Source: Magnolia sinica (Eukaryota; Streptophyta; Magnoliopsida; Magnoliales; Magnoliaceae). Taken from it: a stretch of 64,000 nt of DNA. This document shows positions 33,470-44,228 of the stretch, in pieces. Each line of letters opens with the position of its first letter. The stretch's first letter is position 1. The notes under the pieces were generated by a model. It was not told the origin of the DNA and made no database searches. It was given only the letters and a program-made list of their open reading frames with translations. Both the position numbers and the translations under genes were made by a program. The stretch spans positions 80,442,862-80,506,861 of the forward strand of contig NC_080584.1 in NCBI RefSeq assembly GCF_029962835.1, in the 5' to 3' direction.

Positions 33470-33787
33470 TATGCAAAATGTGGGGAAATGAGTTGTAAGA
33501 TGATTGTGGATAGTGGTAGTTGTGCCAACGTGGCACCGAGTAGCACTATGAGTCGTTTGGGTTTGAAGCTGGAAGCCCGTCATCAACCCTCCAAAGTCTC
33601 TTGGGTTAATAAAACATCCATTCCAGTCTCGCACTGTTGTCTTATCCCTATTCAGTTTGGATCATATAAAGACACAATTTGGTGTGATGTTGTTCCTATG
33701 GATGTGGGCTATATCATTTTGGGTAGGCCGTGGTTCTATGACAGGGACGTCACCATATTTGGTCGTTCAAATGTGTGTACGTTCTAG
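33470..33787 (+). pseudogene. Chromovirus aspartic protease
   Basis: The frame 33488-33787 reads CKMIVDSGSCANV with the D-S-G active site, and later GYIILGRPWFYD, the usual retropepsin flap/helix region. It ends at TAG after the R-S-N-V-C-T-F segment; the coding region downstream is in other frames. Confidence 0.8.
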
Positions 33788-34049
33788 TTTGAGGGCAAGA
33801 AAGTCTAGCTAAATCCTGTGCCACCCAAGAATACAACTGGAAAAGAGTCCACCACACAGTGGTGCAAGTGGCCCAAAAGAAGCGGAGTCGAAGTCTAAGT
33901 CCAAACCGCTCCATATTTTGAATGCCAAAGGCTTTAAGCGAGAAACGGAGGTGGACTCGACGATATACGCCCTTGTGGATAGGGAAAGTGTACCAGAGAC
34001 TAGCGTAAAGTTACCCACTGAGGCCATTTAGGTAGTACATGAGTTTCGT

Positions 34050-34963
34050 GATATCTTTCCTGATGATCTACTGAATGAGCTCCCCCTATGAGGGATATAC
34101 AATATGCTATTGATTTAATCCCTGGGGCGACTTTACCAAACCTCCTGCATTACCGAATGAACCCAAAGGAGTACGCTGAGTTGAAGAGACAGATTGATGA
34201 ACTCCTAGAGAAAGGTTTCATTCGAGAAAGCATGAGTCTGTGTGTTGTGCCTGCTCTTCTTACACCTAAGAAGGACGACACATGAAGGATGTGTGTTGAT
34301 AATAAGGTCATCAATAAAATTACAATTAAGTATCGGTTTTCCATACCGCGTCTTGATGACATGCTAGATATGATGGCTAATGCTACTATCTTCTCGAAAA
34401 TTGACCTTAAAAGTGGGTATCACTAAATCCGTTTATGCCATGGTGATGAGTGGAAGATGGCCTTCAAGATGAAGAATGAGCTATATGAGTGGCTAATTAT
34501 GCCTTTTGGGTTAACTAATGCCCCAAACACTTTCATGCGTGTGATGACCCAAGTGTTGAGGCCCTTCATGGGGAAGTTCTTGGTTGTATACTTTGATGAT
34601 ATCTTAATTTATAGCATGACCAAGGAGCAACACCTCAACTATTTGAGGCAGGTTTGTGGGGTCCTTAGGGCCGAAAAGTTATACGCCAACCTAAAGAAGT
34701 GCGTGTTCTGGTCTACTAGTGTGATCTTCTTAGGTTTTATTGTGTCAGCTGAGGGCGTATCGATGGATCCTGAGAAGGTCAAGGCCATTGTCAATTGGCT
34801 TGAACCTCGCAATATTCATGAGGGGCGCAACTTTCATGGCGTAGCTACCTTTTATAGGCGGTTCATTCGAGGCTTCAGTTCCATTATAGCTTCCATCACG
34901 GATTGCATAAAAAGGAAGAGTTTCAATGAACAAAGGCAACTTCAAAGGCCTTCAAGGAGATAA
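34050..34963 (+). pseudogene. Chromovirus reverse transcriptase
   Basis: [38 protein letters not shown] then a stop in place of [45 protein letters not shown], and an intact YFDDI at 34589-34603. Next come [25 protein letters not shown] and [16 protein letters not shown]. Two in-frame stops and one shift near 34940 are visible. Confidence 0.88.
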
Positions 34964-35400
34964 AGGTCAAGATGACCGAAACTCCAGTCAAGCGACTTCT
35001 AGATTTTTAAAAGCTTTTGAAATCGCGTGTGACACGTCAGGTGTCGGCATAGGAGAAGTACTTAGTCAAGGAGGGCACCTTGTTAGTCAAGAAGGGCACC
35101 TTGTCACATTTTTTAGTGAGAAACTGAATGAGGTGAAACAAATATATTCCACTTATAACAAGGAATTCTATGCGGTACTGCAATCACTATGCCATTAGCG
35201 TCATTACCTATTACTGGAAGAATTCGTCTTGTTCTTGGATCACGAGGCCTTGAGATACTTGAACTCTCAGAAGAAATTAAGCCTCAGGCATGCCAAGTGA
35301 GTTCAATTCCTTTAAGAGTATACTTTCGTGCTTAAGCGCAAGGCCGGTGTAGAGAATAAGTTTGCTAATGCTTTGAGTCGTCGAGTCGCATTACTCAACT
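34960..35400 (+). pseudogene. Chromovirus RNase H
   Basis: FEIACDTSGVGIGEVLSQGG, FFSEKLNEVKQIYSTYNKEF, LDHEALRYLNSQKKL and ENKFANALSRR. A perfect-register 21-bp tandem duplication (35063-35083, 35084-35104) adds seven residues (SQGGHLV/SQEGHLV). Stops occur after LQSLCH and HAK. Confidence 0.8.
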
Positions 35401-35539
35401 CCATGAGCATTGAAGTTACAGGCCTTGAATGCATCAAAGAAGAGTATTCTACATGTCCAGATTCGAAGTTGTGTACGCGTCGTTGCTGGAGAGTCTGTTA
35501 GGAGCTAATAATGATATATTTGATTTTGGATAGATATTT

Positions 35540-36667
35540 GTTTAAGAGTGACCACTTATGCATACCACGCACCTCCCTCCGCGATTTTCTTGTCTGGGAG
35601 TCACATTAAGGAGGGGTCGCAGTTCATTTTGGTCATGACAAGGCCATTGCCCTAGTGGAGGATAGATTTTATTGGCCAAGCCTCAAGTGAGACGTGGTCA
35701 AAATTATAGGGCAATGTTGTACTTGTCAATTGACAAAGTAAATGAAACATAATACATGATTATACATACCTTTGCCAGTCTCATTCATCCTTTGGTAGGA
35801 CAGCAGTATGGAATGCGTGCTTGAACTTCCCAAAACTATTCGGAAACAAGACTCCATATTTGTTGTCTTGGACTATTTCTCTAAAATGGCCCATGTCATT
35901 CCTTATTCTAAGACCTCTGATACATCTCGTGGTACCAAGCTATTCTTTAGTGAGGTCGTCAAACTGCATGGGTTACCAAAAATCAGTGTCTGACCTTGAC
36001 GTGCGCTTTATGAGTTACTTTTGGAAGACACTATGACACATAATGAATACTAGGCTCCAATTTTCTTCTGCCTACTGCCCTCAGACCGATAGCTAGACTG
36101 AGGTGGTTAATAGGAGCTTAGGGAGTTTACTTCGATGTTTAGTGAGGGAGCATACTAGGACACGGGACACCGTACTACCCATAGCCGAGTTTGCATACAA
36201 TAGTTCTATCAATAGGTCCACAGGTCTAAGTTCTTTTGAAGTCGTTACTGGTTACAAGCCTAGGAAGCCTATTGATCTTATTCGTATGTCATTGTCCTAT
36301 AAGCCATCAGAGTCTGCAGAGTCTTTTGCGCATCACATACATTCATTGCATTAAGAAATCAGGCAAAAGATCATTACTAGTAATGAATATTATAAATTTT
36401 CTACAGACCAACATAAACGTTTCAAAGAGTTGAATATTGGACTCTGTGATGGTCCGCATCAGGCCTGAGCGGTACCCTTCAGGGGCCGCTCGTAAGTTAC
36501 ATGCGCGTAGCGCTAGGCCCTTCAAAATTATAAAGCGAAACGGTCTCAATGCGTATAAGGTAGATCTTTCACCTTCCATGGGAATTAGTTCAACATTCAA
36601 TGTGGATGATCTAGTTGCTTTTCAGGGACCCACTGATACTATCCTGCCCTTCGCCCACCCATCTTGA
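35540..36667 (+). pseudogene. Chromovirus integrase with GPF-type region
   Basis: HFGHDKAIALVEDRFYWPSL and CCTCQLTK (zinc region), [20 protein letters not shown] (core), [48 protein letters not shown], and ARPFKIIKRNGLNAYKVDL (GPY/F-type). Frames change at about 35990 and 36100 and several stops replace Gln or Arg. Confidence 0.82.
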
Positions 36668-36759
36668 TTCTCTAGATTTACCCCTTGATCCATGACCTCT
36701 TCCCGACCTTTCATCCCAGCCTCTGCCTCCCATACCTAGCCTTTATACACCCAGAGAGG

Positions 36760-36950
36760 AAATAGAGGATATCCTGGACCATGAGATACACGTCAGGTGG
36801 CGAGTTTCAAAAATACCTAGTTAAATGGAAGTCACACCCAGCTTTAGACAGCACGTGACTCACTGAGGAGGAGCTTAAGAGACTTGATCCTGACATTCTG
36901 GAGCAGTTTAAGAGTTTTATTTCGCTAATGGCGAAATCTTCGCAGCCGGG
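36760..36950 (+). pseudogene. Chromodomain-like C terminus
   Basis: In one frame EDILDHEI, then after a shift GGEFQKYLVKWKSHPALDST, a stop in place of W, and LTEEELKRLDPDILEQFKSF. This is the YLVKWK-HP---TW-- pattern of retrotransposon chromodomains, placing the element with the chromoviruses. Confidence 0.75.
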
Positions 36951-36956
36951 GAGAGT

Positions 36957-38185
36957 TGATGAGGACATCGTGCGCACATCGCCTACACGCGCACGCACGC
37001 CACCCCCTACGCACGTACCTACACAGAAGGAGGGCTTCACCATCGATCTAGTTCGATGACGACATACAAGGAGGGTCTCCTAGCTAGAAGACAAAGTTTT
37101 GGTTCAGAAGGGTGAGCCCGATAGTCAAGAAAAGTGCATCATGAGACCTCATTATCGTGGCCCACTCGTCGGATTGATGTCATATTTTAAGTTTTGCTTA
37201 TTGTGATTATTTAAAATATCGTGAACGCTTTGAATTTCTTTGTTTGATTTTTATTTTAGTTTACTTCACCGCTAAGTAATAAGTTGCGCACATGGTGCGA
37301 GTTTTAGGATATAGGATTTTCCCTATAAATAGGCATCCCTTGTAGTTCTTTTCATTCATTCAAGCTTAATAAAAAAATCTTGCTTTATTTTTCTTCTCTT
37401 CAGGAGTTGCGGAAGAATTCAAAAGTGGGTGCGAAGCCCTCCCTTTTCGAAGGGCTAACTATGCGGTGTGAAGCCACATCTATCCCCATCCTTCTCTACC
37501 CTCTCTTATCTATATACGTCATCTTTTATCATCATTATTGCTCTGAAATTTACAGTCTTTGCAGCTATTCATCCCCTACAGCCAGTTTCCATAATCTGTA
37601 CCTGTAGGAGGACTGAAACTTCGGCGGAGCACTACGCCTCAACCTTACATCGGATTGTCGTCAAACTTAGAGGGATTGGAGGTCTCCCTTGGCCAACCAA
37701 GGCCTAGATGTCACTTTGGGGAGACGGGCTTTCACACACGTGTGGCCAGCCCACCTGGGCACGTGTGTCAGCTCCCAGTCACCATCGGCACGCAATAGCT
37801 TTTTCCGGGTCAGGTTTTCCTATTTTCATTCCTATTTTCTAAACTCAAGCCTTAGTTTGCATTAGCCTTAACATCTTTGCTCCTCTTTTTTTTTTTCTTT
37901 TTTTTTTCACCCTAGGGTTCTTTGAATTGAAATTAGGGAATCTCTTGGATTAGGGACTGATTCTTATGCATGTGTAGTTGATTTCTATTTTTCTTTGATA
38001 TCGTTTGGCTTATAATTTTTATTGGTCCAGCCCTAGCTTGTGTCGGCCTGGACCCGCATAGATTTCCCTTTCATTGAATGTTTGGACTATCATGTGGGAT
38101 GTGGAATTTGTGTAATTATTTCTGAATTGGTATGATCTAAGCCTAAATTCTTGCACATCATACTTGATTTTCATGTCCTGCATCA
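36957..38185 (+). repeat. 3' LTR of chromovirus
   Basis: About 1229 bp, TGATGAGGACATCG...CTGCATCA, TATA box at 37324-37331, T-rich tract at 37882-37910. It pairs with 30737-31968. Confidence 0.88.
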
Positions 38186-38650
38186 ACTATCACTAATGTC
38201 ATGAACATATAAAATAGTAGTAGAGCCACCAAGCCATTGGATAAAGATAGTGATGAGATGCACATCACCGAAACAGTTGAACTATGTGCGTGGTGACTGC
38301 TTGAGCTCATAAAATGCTTTCTTGAGGCAACAGAATTTTCGATTCAATCTTTGATGTAGGAATCTTTGAGGAGGACACGGATTTATTCATTAAGATCTCC
38401 ATTGAGGAAAAAGAGCAATTAGCGCACAGCTATGAAATATAATACATGCACTGAATTAAGTATGGCAACAGGATAAAATGTGTCATGATAGTTGACACCA
38501 AACTTCCAAGTACAGCTTTTTTGCAACAAGTCGACCATCACAATGATGCATTCTAGCAAACCTCTCACTTTTTTAAGTAAAGGTCTCAATCCCATCAGGT
38601 GATCCACACCAATTAGGCCCCTCTCAAAATTAGGTCGTTTCACTCCTTAG
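38186..38650 (-). pseudogene. Ty1-copia RT remnant (5' portion)
   Basis: Minus strand: WKFGVNYHDTFYPVAILNSV then HVLYFIAVR (38520-38420), LFLNGDLNE (about 38390), a shifted CCLKKAFYELKQSP, and LYVHDI at about 38200. The next RT motifs of the same element continue at 30736 going left, beyond the gypsy insertion. Confidence 0.78.
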
Positions 38651-39424
38651 GTTGGGTGAGATGCAAAAAATAAATAAAATAATAATAAAAATAAATTCTA
38701 ACCATCCATTTGTTTTATAAATTGTGTATCACACAAGGTTTTAAGAGTCTAACGGGTCGAGTGTGACTCATTCAAGTTGACTCGGACTCGGACCCGTTCT
38801 CGTTGGCCACTGCAATTTATAAATCAAATGACTAGTTGATTCGGCTCAAAACAGCCGAATCACTCCTGACTTAACCTAGTCACAACTTGCCACATGATCA
38901 GATAAGTTGGTCAAAGTTGCTAAATCCTAAACCCATGGTCCCTCTTCAACTCAGCTGATATTTGAACCCTAACTCAAGCGAGTCACAACTCAGCCTGCGA
39001 CCGAACAAATTGGTTGGAGTCATGGAGTTCTAAAACCACGGTCCCACCTGTTGAGGGGAATGTCTAATGTTCCTAATCCATTCATTTGATAAAATCCCTA
39101 TTTCTCACTTGAATGTTTCTAATCCATCCATTGATCAAGCGGGCCATGCAAGCACAACGAAATAGACTTTTTAGAGAAATGAAACAAACTTTCTACATTT
39201 TGAGATGGATGGTTTGCTAACCTACTATTGGAGTGGCATATTTGTATAAGAGATGTTTATTGGATCGGGTCGGACCAGGCCCGACTAAAATTACTTGAGT
39301 CCAGGCATGATCAGAAAATTAATGGGTCATGCATGTAAGCCCTAGCCCAACCCACAACACTTGTCTGTCGAAGCCCAGCCCAGTCAGGTGGGCTAGGCCT
39401 AGGATTTATAAAGAAGACCAGTGA
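38651..39424. other. Non-coding repeat debris
   Basis: 'gactcg/cgagtc' motifs at 38750-39010 resemble 20490-20690. A 'ggcccgac...gtcaggtgggctaggcc' block at 39270-39420 resembles 53000-53130. No gene. Confidence 0.4.
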
Positions 39425-39880
39425 TCTTCTCTATCAATGTGACAAAATCGTCATACACGGTGGGTCACCTGAGGAGTTGGATCACACCACAGGAAAACAA
39501 TAATGATTGGATATCCACCATTAAAATCCTCCTAAGGCCCACTGTACTGTTTATTTGACATCCAATCTGTTGATTAGGTCATGCAGACCCAGATGAAGGG
39601 AAAAAAAACAAAGATCAGCTTGATCCAAAACTTTTATGGCCCCAATTTTTTTTTTTTTAATGGTCAACGTTCATTCAACACTGTTTCCTGTAATGTGGTC
39701 CACTTGAGATTAGGATATACCTCATTTTTGGTACCATACCATAAAATGATCTAGAAAAATGGATAAACGGAATGGATGAAACACATACATCATGGTGGGG
39801 CCCATGGAGCACACACCACCAGCCACAGGGCTTGTGGCAGGGGGAGTAGTCAATCCGTTCTCGTCATCCAGTTGGCCACC
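39425..39880. mobile_element. Mutator-like long-TIR MITE, left end incomplete
   Basis: Internal phrases match 61071-61611 closely ('atgattggatatccaccatt', 'tcctaaggcccactgtactg', 'gttgattaggtcat', 'aaacacatacatcatggtgg'). The right end 'gggggagtagtcaatccgtt' matches the TIR of that element. The left TIR is missing or scrambled. Confidence 0.6.
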
Positions 39881-40100
39881 TTTTATGAACCGTATGGATG
39901 GCATGTAGATATCACTGTCGACCCCAGGGAAGTTTCAACGGTAGGAATTTCCCTATCCACCTTTTCCTTTAGTGCGGCTCATTTGAGTATTGGATCCGGC
40001 TCATTTTTTCATCCATGCCATAAAATGAGCTAACCAAACCGATGGACGGGGTGGATTTCTCACAAACATCACGGTGGGCCATAGCTAGGTTTTCAGCGCA
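39881..40100. repeat. Half of a related long-TIR element
   Basis: Reads in the right-half order: 'agtttcaacggtaggaattt', 'ctcatttgagtattggatc', 'gatggacggggtggatttct', 'cacaaacatcacggtgggcc'. It abuts the copied DUF4220 upstream DNA. Confidence 0.45.
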
Positions 40101-40109
40101 GTAACTTCT

Positions 40110-40523
40110 TGCGAAAGGCTTTTTCCCTTACATGCGTGTGGCTAACTGGGTCCAAGATGGTTGCTGGACCAAACGCGACCAGACCTCATTTTAAACGCAA
40201 CCCAACCCGATTTGCTAACAGTCTAAAAATTGGATCTGGAATACGTTTTATTTCAGTCAACACCATACTTCATGATATTTCCTTTCAATGGTACTAGCAA
40301 AAGAAAATAAGAAATTGCAGCAATGTGGGTTTTTGTGTCTGTTGGATCTGTGTATCCAGGACTGCCGATCTTACTTCAAAAATGTTTGATATTTCTATCA
40401 GGATGGAAGAAGGAAGCATAGCAACCATTTTGAAGCCAGTGAGAAACTTGTGGAATTTATGGGACGTTAAAGTCTTCGTTATTTGTAGTCTGTGTCTGCA
40501 AATCCTTCTCATCGTCTTCTCAC
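40110..40523 (+). pseudogene. 5' fragment of a DUF4220/DUF594 gene, cut by a copia LTR
   Basis: 40110-40402 matches the upstream DNA of the intact gene (55690-55975), including 'ccaagatggttgctgg' and 'gcaaaagaaaataagaaat'. From the ATG at 40403, MEEGSIATILKPVRNLWNLW then DVKVFVICSLCLQILL matches the N terminus of the 55976 protein. Homology stops at about 40520, where TGTTGGAAAC begins the LTR. Only about 40 codons of the gene are left. Confidence 0.8.
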
Positions 40524-41095
40524 TGTTGGAAACGTCAAACCCAAACAGACGTTACCCTGTCATCTAGACCCTTCAACGAATCCCTGAAATCTGGACCGTT
40601 GATACGTTTTCAGAAGTATCTTCCACTTCCACCGTTTCAAGATCTTGAATTCCCAAGTTCTGTTACATGCATGCACCTAATGAATGCTAAATGCATTTCA
40701 AACACACGTTACCCTGTCATCTAGAAAATTCAACGAATCCCTGAAATCTGGACCGTTGATACGTTTTCAGAAGTATCTTCCACCTCCACCGTTTCAAGAT
40801 CTTGAATTCCCAAGTTCTGTTACATGCATGCACCTAATGAATGCTAAATGCATTTAGATAGGATATTGTTATAATTTTATAATGACTCCAAATGCCTATA
40901 AATTGGCTTCCCTGTATCCGATTATAGTAATGAAAAATAAAGAAAACAAATTCCAGCAAAAGAATAATTCCAGCAGCTTCTCTCTGTGTAACTGGCTGAA
41001 GTTAGCAACATCCTTCCTGTTGTGCATGGTATAGCAGCAGCATTTGAGAAATCCTGTCTTCCTATCTAGGCAAAGCCAATAAGTCAGTGCCTACA
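40524..41095 (+). repeat. Copia LTR with an internal 157-bp tandem duplication
   Basis: TGTTGGAAACGTC...GTGCCTACA, 572 bp, followed by a primer site. A TATA-like 'cctataaattgg' lies near 40896. Units 40549-40705 and 40706-40862 are almost identical ('acccttc' versus 'aaaattc', 'acttcc' versus 'acctcc'). No partner LTR is seen, so edges rest on TG...CA, the primer site and the break in gene homology. Confidence 0.65.
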
Positions 41096-41740
41096 AATTG
41101 GTATCAGAGCTTCTGATCTTTGGGGCTCATCAGCAAGAAGCGGGTCCCCTTCCAAATGAGCAGCAGCCTTCACCTGCAACCAATTCTCAAAATTGTTCAG
41201 ATTCTGTTGTGACAATAGCATTTGATTTTTGAGCTTTGATAGCAACAACGTCACTTGCACCAGCTACTTCTCTTCCTTGTTTTGGTTTTGAAATACCCAA
41301 CAAGTAGCAAAAAAAAAAAAAAAAAATCACCCATGAGAAGGAGGCTGAAATTATTTTTTTTTCCGTCATTTTTCCCATCACCATCTGTCTCAGAAGCAAT
41401 GGTGGAATCATCTTAAGTGGTGGGCATTCTTTGAACTCTTGCAAGTTCTAACAGCGTATATTATTTCAATATTGAAATATTTTAAAATGACAAGTACAAT
41501 ACAACCTCAAATGTCCAAGTAGTCTAAGGACAACTACGAAAATTGGTGTCTCCAAATGAAAGCCTTGTTCAGATCTCAAGATCTATGTGAGATCATCACC
41601 AATGGGTATATAGAACCCACGATGGAGCAAGAAGCGGCCTATAACAATGAGCAAAAGGCTACCCTCAAAGATCAAAAGAAGAAAGACAAGAAGACCCTAT
41701 GCCTTAATTATCTATCAAGGGTTGGATGATTCTCAAAATT
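41096..41740 (+). pseudogene. Primer site and gag start of a truncated copia element
   Basis: The primer site attggtatcagagcttctg is at 41097. The gag frame from about 41488 (with a stop) reads SKDNYENWCLQMKALFRSQD and NGYIEPTMEQEAAYNNEQKA, like the gag at 43608. It breaks off near 41735. The phrase 'attctcaaaattgttcagattct' occurs at 41183 and again at 41729, so a deletion or duplication joined these. Confidence 0.65.
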
Positions 41741-42741
41741 GTTCAGATTCTTTTAGGCCTTATTTCATTATTTTGAGCACATAACTGGCTTATACACTTT
41801 GAAATCTTCATGTTAATAGAAAATATATTCAATTAGACAAATTTATCATGAGTTTGCATGGAAAAATTAATATAATAGAGGGTATAAATATGTAATATTT
41901 AGGCATTAACATTAACACTTGAGGACGTCCAATTCCCGAGTATTGAAAAGTTTAAGATGTTATATATGTAAGGTTGTTCTAGTGAGAGAAATTCCTAATA
42001 CCTAGAGCATTAGAAAATCCTGGTTCAAAACTTCACCGGTATGGTGAATCGACCATATGCTTTTTTATTCGACTGGCCACATTCTCCTAAAAAGATATTA
42101 GTGAATTCAGGAGGGCGATATCCTCTCGACAGCTCATACCATTGTTCTATGCATTTTACATAGGGCTTTCCATAGGTTGGTCTGTTTACACGATGCCCTA
42201 CTGATGGCCATCAACCTCTTGGATCAAATTAATTAAATCTTATTTGACCATATGAAGGAAATAAGAGGGTACTCAATGTTTCTAAGAGGTCGAGTTAACC
42301 ACTAGAGTAACTGTATAAATCGTAAGAGGAACTAGAGTTGAAGGAAGTTTCCCCTTAAGTTGTTTTGCTCCTGGGTAGTATTGTACCCAAGGGTTCAATG
42401 ATTTGGTGCATCTGTCTTAAATTGGTTGTATGTTTGGTTATTGCACTTGTTCCTTTTGATGCTTATAGGGGATGGTGGAAAATTTCTGGCAAAATGGTAT
42501 TGTTCAAACTTATTAATCCTTGTCGAGGAGGGATCGGTAGATCATGAAGATGATTTGGTAAATAAGGATACATATTAATAAGCTGATTGCCGAGAAACCT
42601 CAACAAAAGGTCGATAAGCCTGTTAAGGTTTTCGTCTTGAAGTCTTGCTTGCTCGGCTTGAAACCGTGGTTGCTCGATTTGGATTTATCAATGTTTAGAT
42701 GGTTGTGGCAAGTCAACTTGTACACTATAAAAGGTGCCTAT
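41741..42741. other. Nothing recognised
   Basis: AT-rich, with a few short open frames lacking known motifs. It ends at the CCTAT that forms the left target duplication of the next copia element. Confidence 0.35.
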
Positions 42742-43104
42742 TGTTGGACACGGTGGTGGATTGTACAAATCTAAAACTGTGTGAATGACGTGTGAGCTAG
42801 CTGTGTCAAAACCGTGTGAATGCCATGTGAGCTAGCTGTGGGATATTTTTCTAGATTTTTTTCTATGCTTAGCTGCCCCTAGGATGTATCTAGACAGGTA
42901 TAAATTAGTCATTTTACATAATAAGAAAAGCCTATAAAAGGCACCTTGTATTCGTTCCTATTCATTAAATAAAAAATACAGTAGTTCTCTCTTCCTCTTT
43001 AAAAGTTTCAGTTTTTTTTTTTTTTTTTAAAATTTTTTTTTTTTTATAATTTTTACGGTGGCTGCAGCCACACGTTAGGAAAAAGCTGGGTTTTGGACCC
43101 AACA
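42742..43104 (+). repeat. 5' LTR of copia element
   Basis: 363 bp, with TATA box tataaaag at 42933-42940 and a homopolymer-rich T tract at 43013-43044. It contains two copies of 'gtgagctagctgtg' about 41 bp apart. Confidence 0.9.
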
Positions 43105-43107
43105 AAC

Positions 43108-43122
43108 TGGTATCAAAGCCAT
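43108..43122 (+). promoter_or_regulatory. Primer-binding site, tRNA-Met type
   Basis: ctggtatcaaagcca begins three bases after the LTR. It is one mismatch from the standard TGGTATCAGAGC site. Confidence 0.8.
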
Positions 43123-43559
43123 CAGGTGTGGTGGGCCTATAACCCACAGGTCCCAAGTTTTTTTTTTATAGAAGAAGTTTCTAGCAACTTTTCAGCCAAA
43201 ACAAAATTATTATTTTTTCTTTCAGAAAAATTTGTCCAAGAAAAAATCAGATTGCAAAAAGAAAAAAAATCTATTTTTTTTTAAAAAAAATTCAGATTGC
43301 CAAAGCCAAGAATCTGTGCAAGATTCCACTGTTTCAGCAACAACAAAAAAAAAAAAGAAAAAAAGAAAAAAAAAGAAAAAAAGATTTCAGCAGTTTAAAT
43401 CAAATTTCAGCAGTTTGTTTTTCTAGCTAAAAAAAATCTGTTTTTAAAAATAATCATATTTCTATTTCATCCATCTCCCTTCATTTTCAAAAAATAAAAA
43501 AACAGCCATTCTTTAAAAAAAAAAAGAAGAAGAAAAAGATAGCTAACACCATCCATCCG

Positions 43560-44181
43560 CAGGTTCCTGAGTTGTCAAAGGACAACTATGAAAAATGATG
43601 CATTTAAATGAAGGTGTTGTTCGGGTCGCAAGAACTATGGGAGATTGTCACCGATGGGTATGAAGAACCAATCATGGATGAAGAAGCCGCATTCACCTAC
43701 GAAGAAAAGACCGCTCTAAAAAATCAAAGGAAGAGAGACAACAAGGCTTTGTTCATTCTCTATCAAGGATTAAATGAATCAACCTTTGAAAAGATTGTTG
43801 AAACAACATCAAGCAAGCAAGCTTGGGATACCCTTGACACCATCTTCAAGGATGTTAATCGAGTGAAGCGGGTTTGCTTTCAAACACTAAGAGTTGAGTT
43901 CGAAGCGGCGCACATGAAGGAAGGTGAAAGTATCTCTGACTACTTTTCACGTTTAATTGTTATTATTAACAATTTAAAAAGAAATGGTGAAAAAGTTGAA
44001 AACATAAGTGTCATGGAAAAGGCACTGCAATATCTCATAACCAAGTTTGAACATGTGATTGTGGCGATCGAAGAATCAAAGGACTTGAAAAAATTGTCCA
44101 TTGAAGAGTTGATAGGATCGTTGCAAGTGCATGGGCAACGAATGCAAAAGAATGCTGGTTCAATGCTTGAACATACCTTAG
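43560..44181 (+). pseudogene. Copia gag (UBN2-type)
   Basis: LFGSQELWEIVTDGYEEPIM, NKALFILYQGLNESTFEKIV, SSKQAWDTLDTIFK, RVCFQTLRVEFEAAHMKEGE, SISDYFSRLIVIINNLKRNG and KKLSIEELIGSLQVHGQRMQ: an almost intact gag body of about 190 residues from 43608. A TGA at 43598-43600 lies just upstream where a W codon is expected in the family. It loses its zinc-knuckle C terminus at the palindrome at 44138. Confidence 0.85.
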
Positions 44182-44228
44182 AGTCTAAGGTATGTTCAAG
44201 CATTGAACCAGCATTCTTTTGCATTCGT
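44138..44228. repeat. Perfect 44-bp inverted repeat with a 3-nt loop
   Basis: The left arm 44138-44181 (acgaatgcaaaagaatgctg...) is the exact reverse complement of 44185-44228 (...cagcattcttttgcattcgt). The loop is agt. It sits exactly between the end of gag and the pre-integrase region. Confidence 0.97.

Larger units (their letters stand above)
30737..38185 (+). mobile_element. Nearly full-length Ty3-gypsy chromovirus, 7.45 kb
   Basis: The 5' LTR is 30737-31968 and the 3' LTR 36957-38185, both TG...CA. The primer site tttggtatcagag (tRNA-Met type) follows the 5' LTR at 31971 and a purine-rich tract (gccggggagag) precedes the 3' LTR. Flanks GCTAT and ACTAT look like a 5-bp target duplication with one change. 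The order is gag, zinc knuckle, protease, RT, RNase H, integrase, GPF-type region and chromodomain-like C terminus. Many stops and small shifts (often CGA/CAA/CAG to TGA/TAA/TAG) make it non-autonomous now. Confidence 0.9.
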
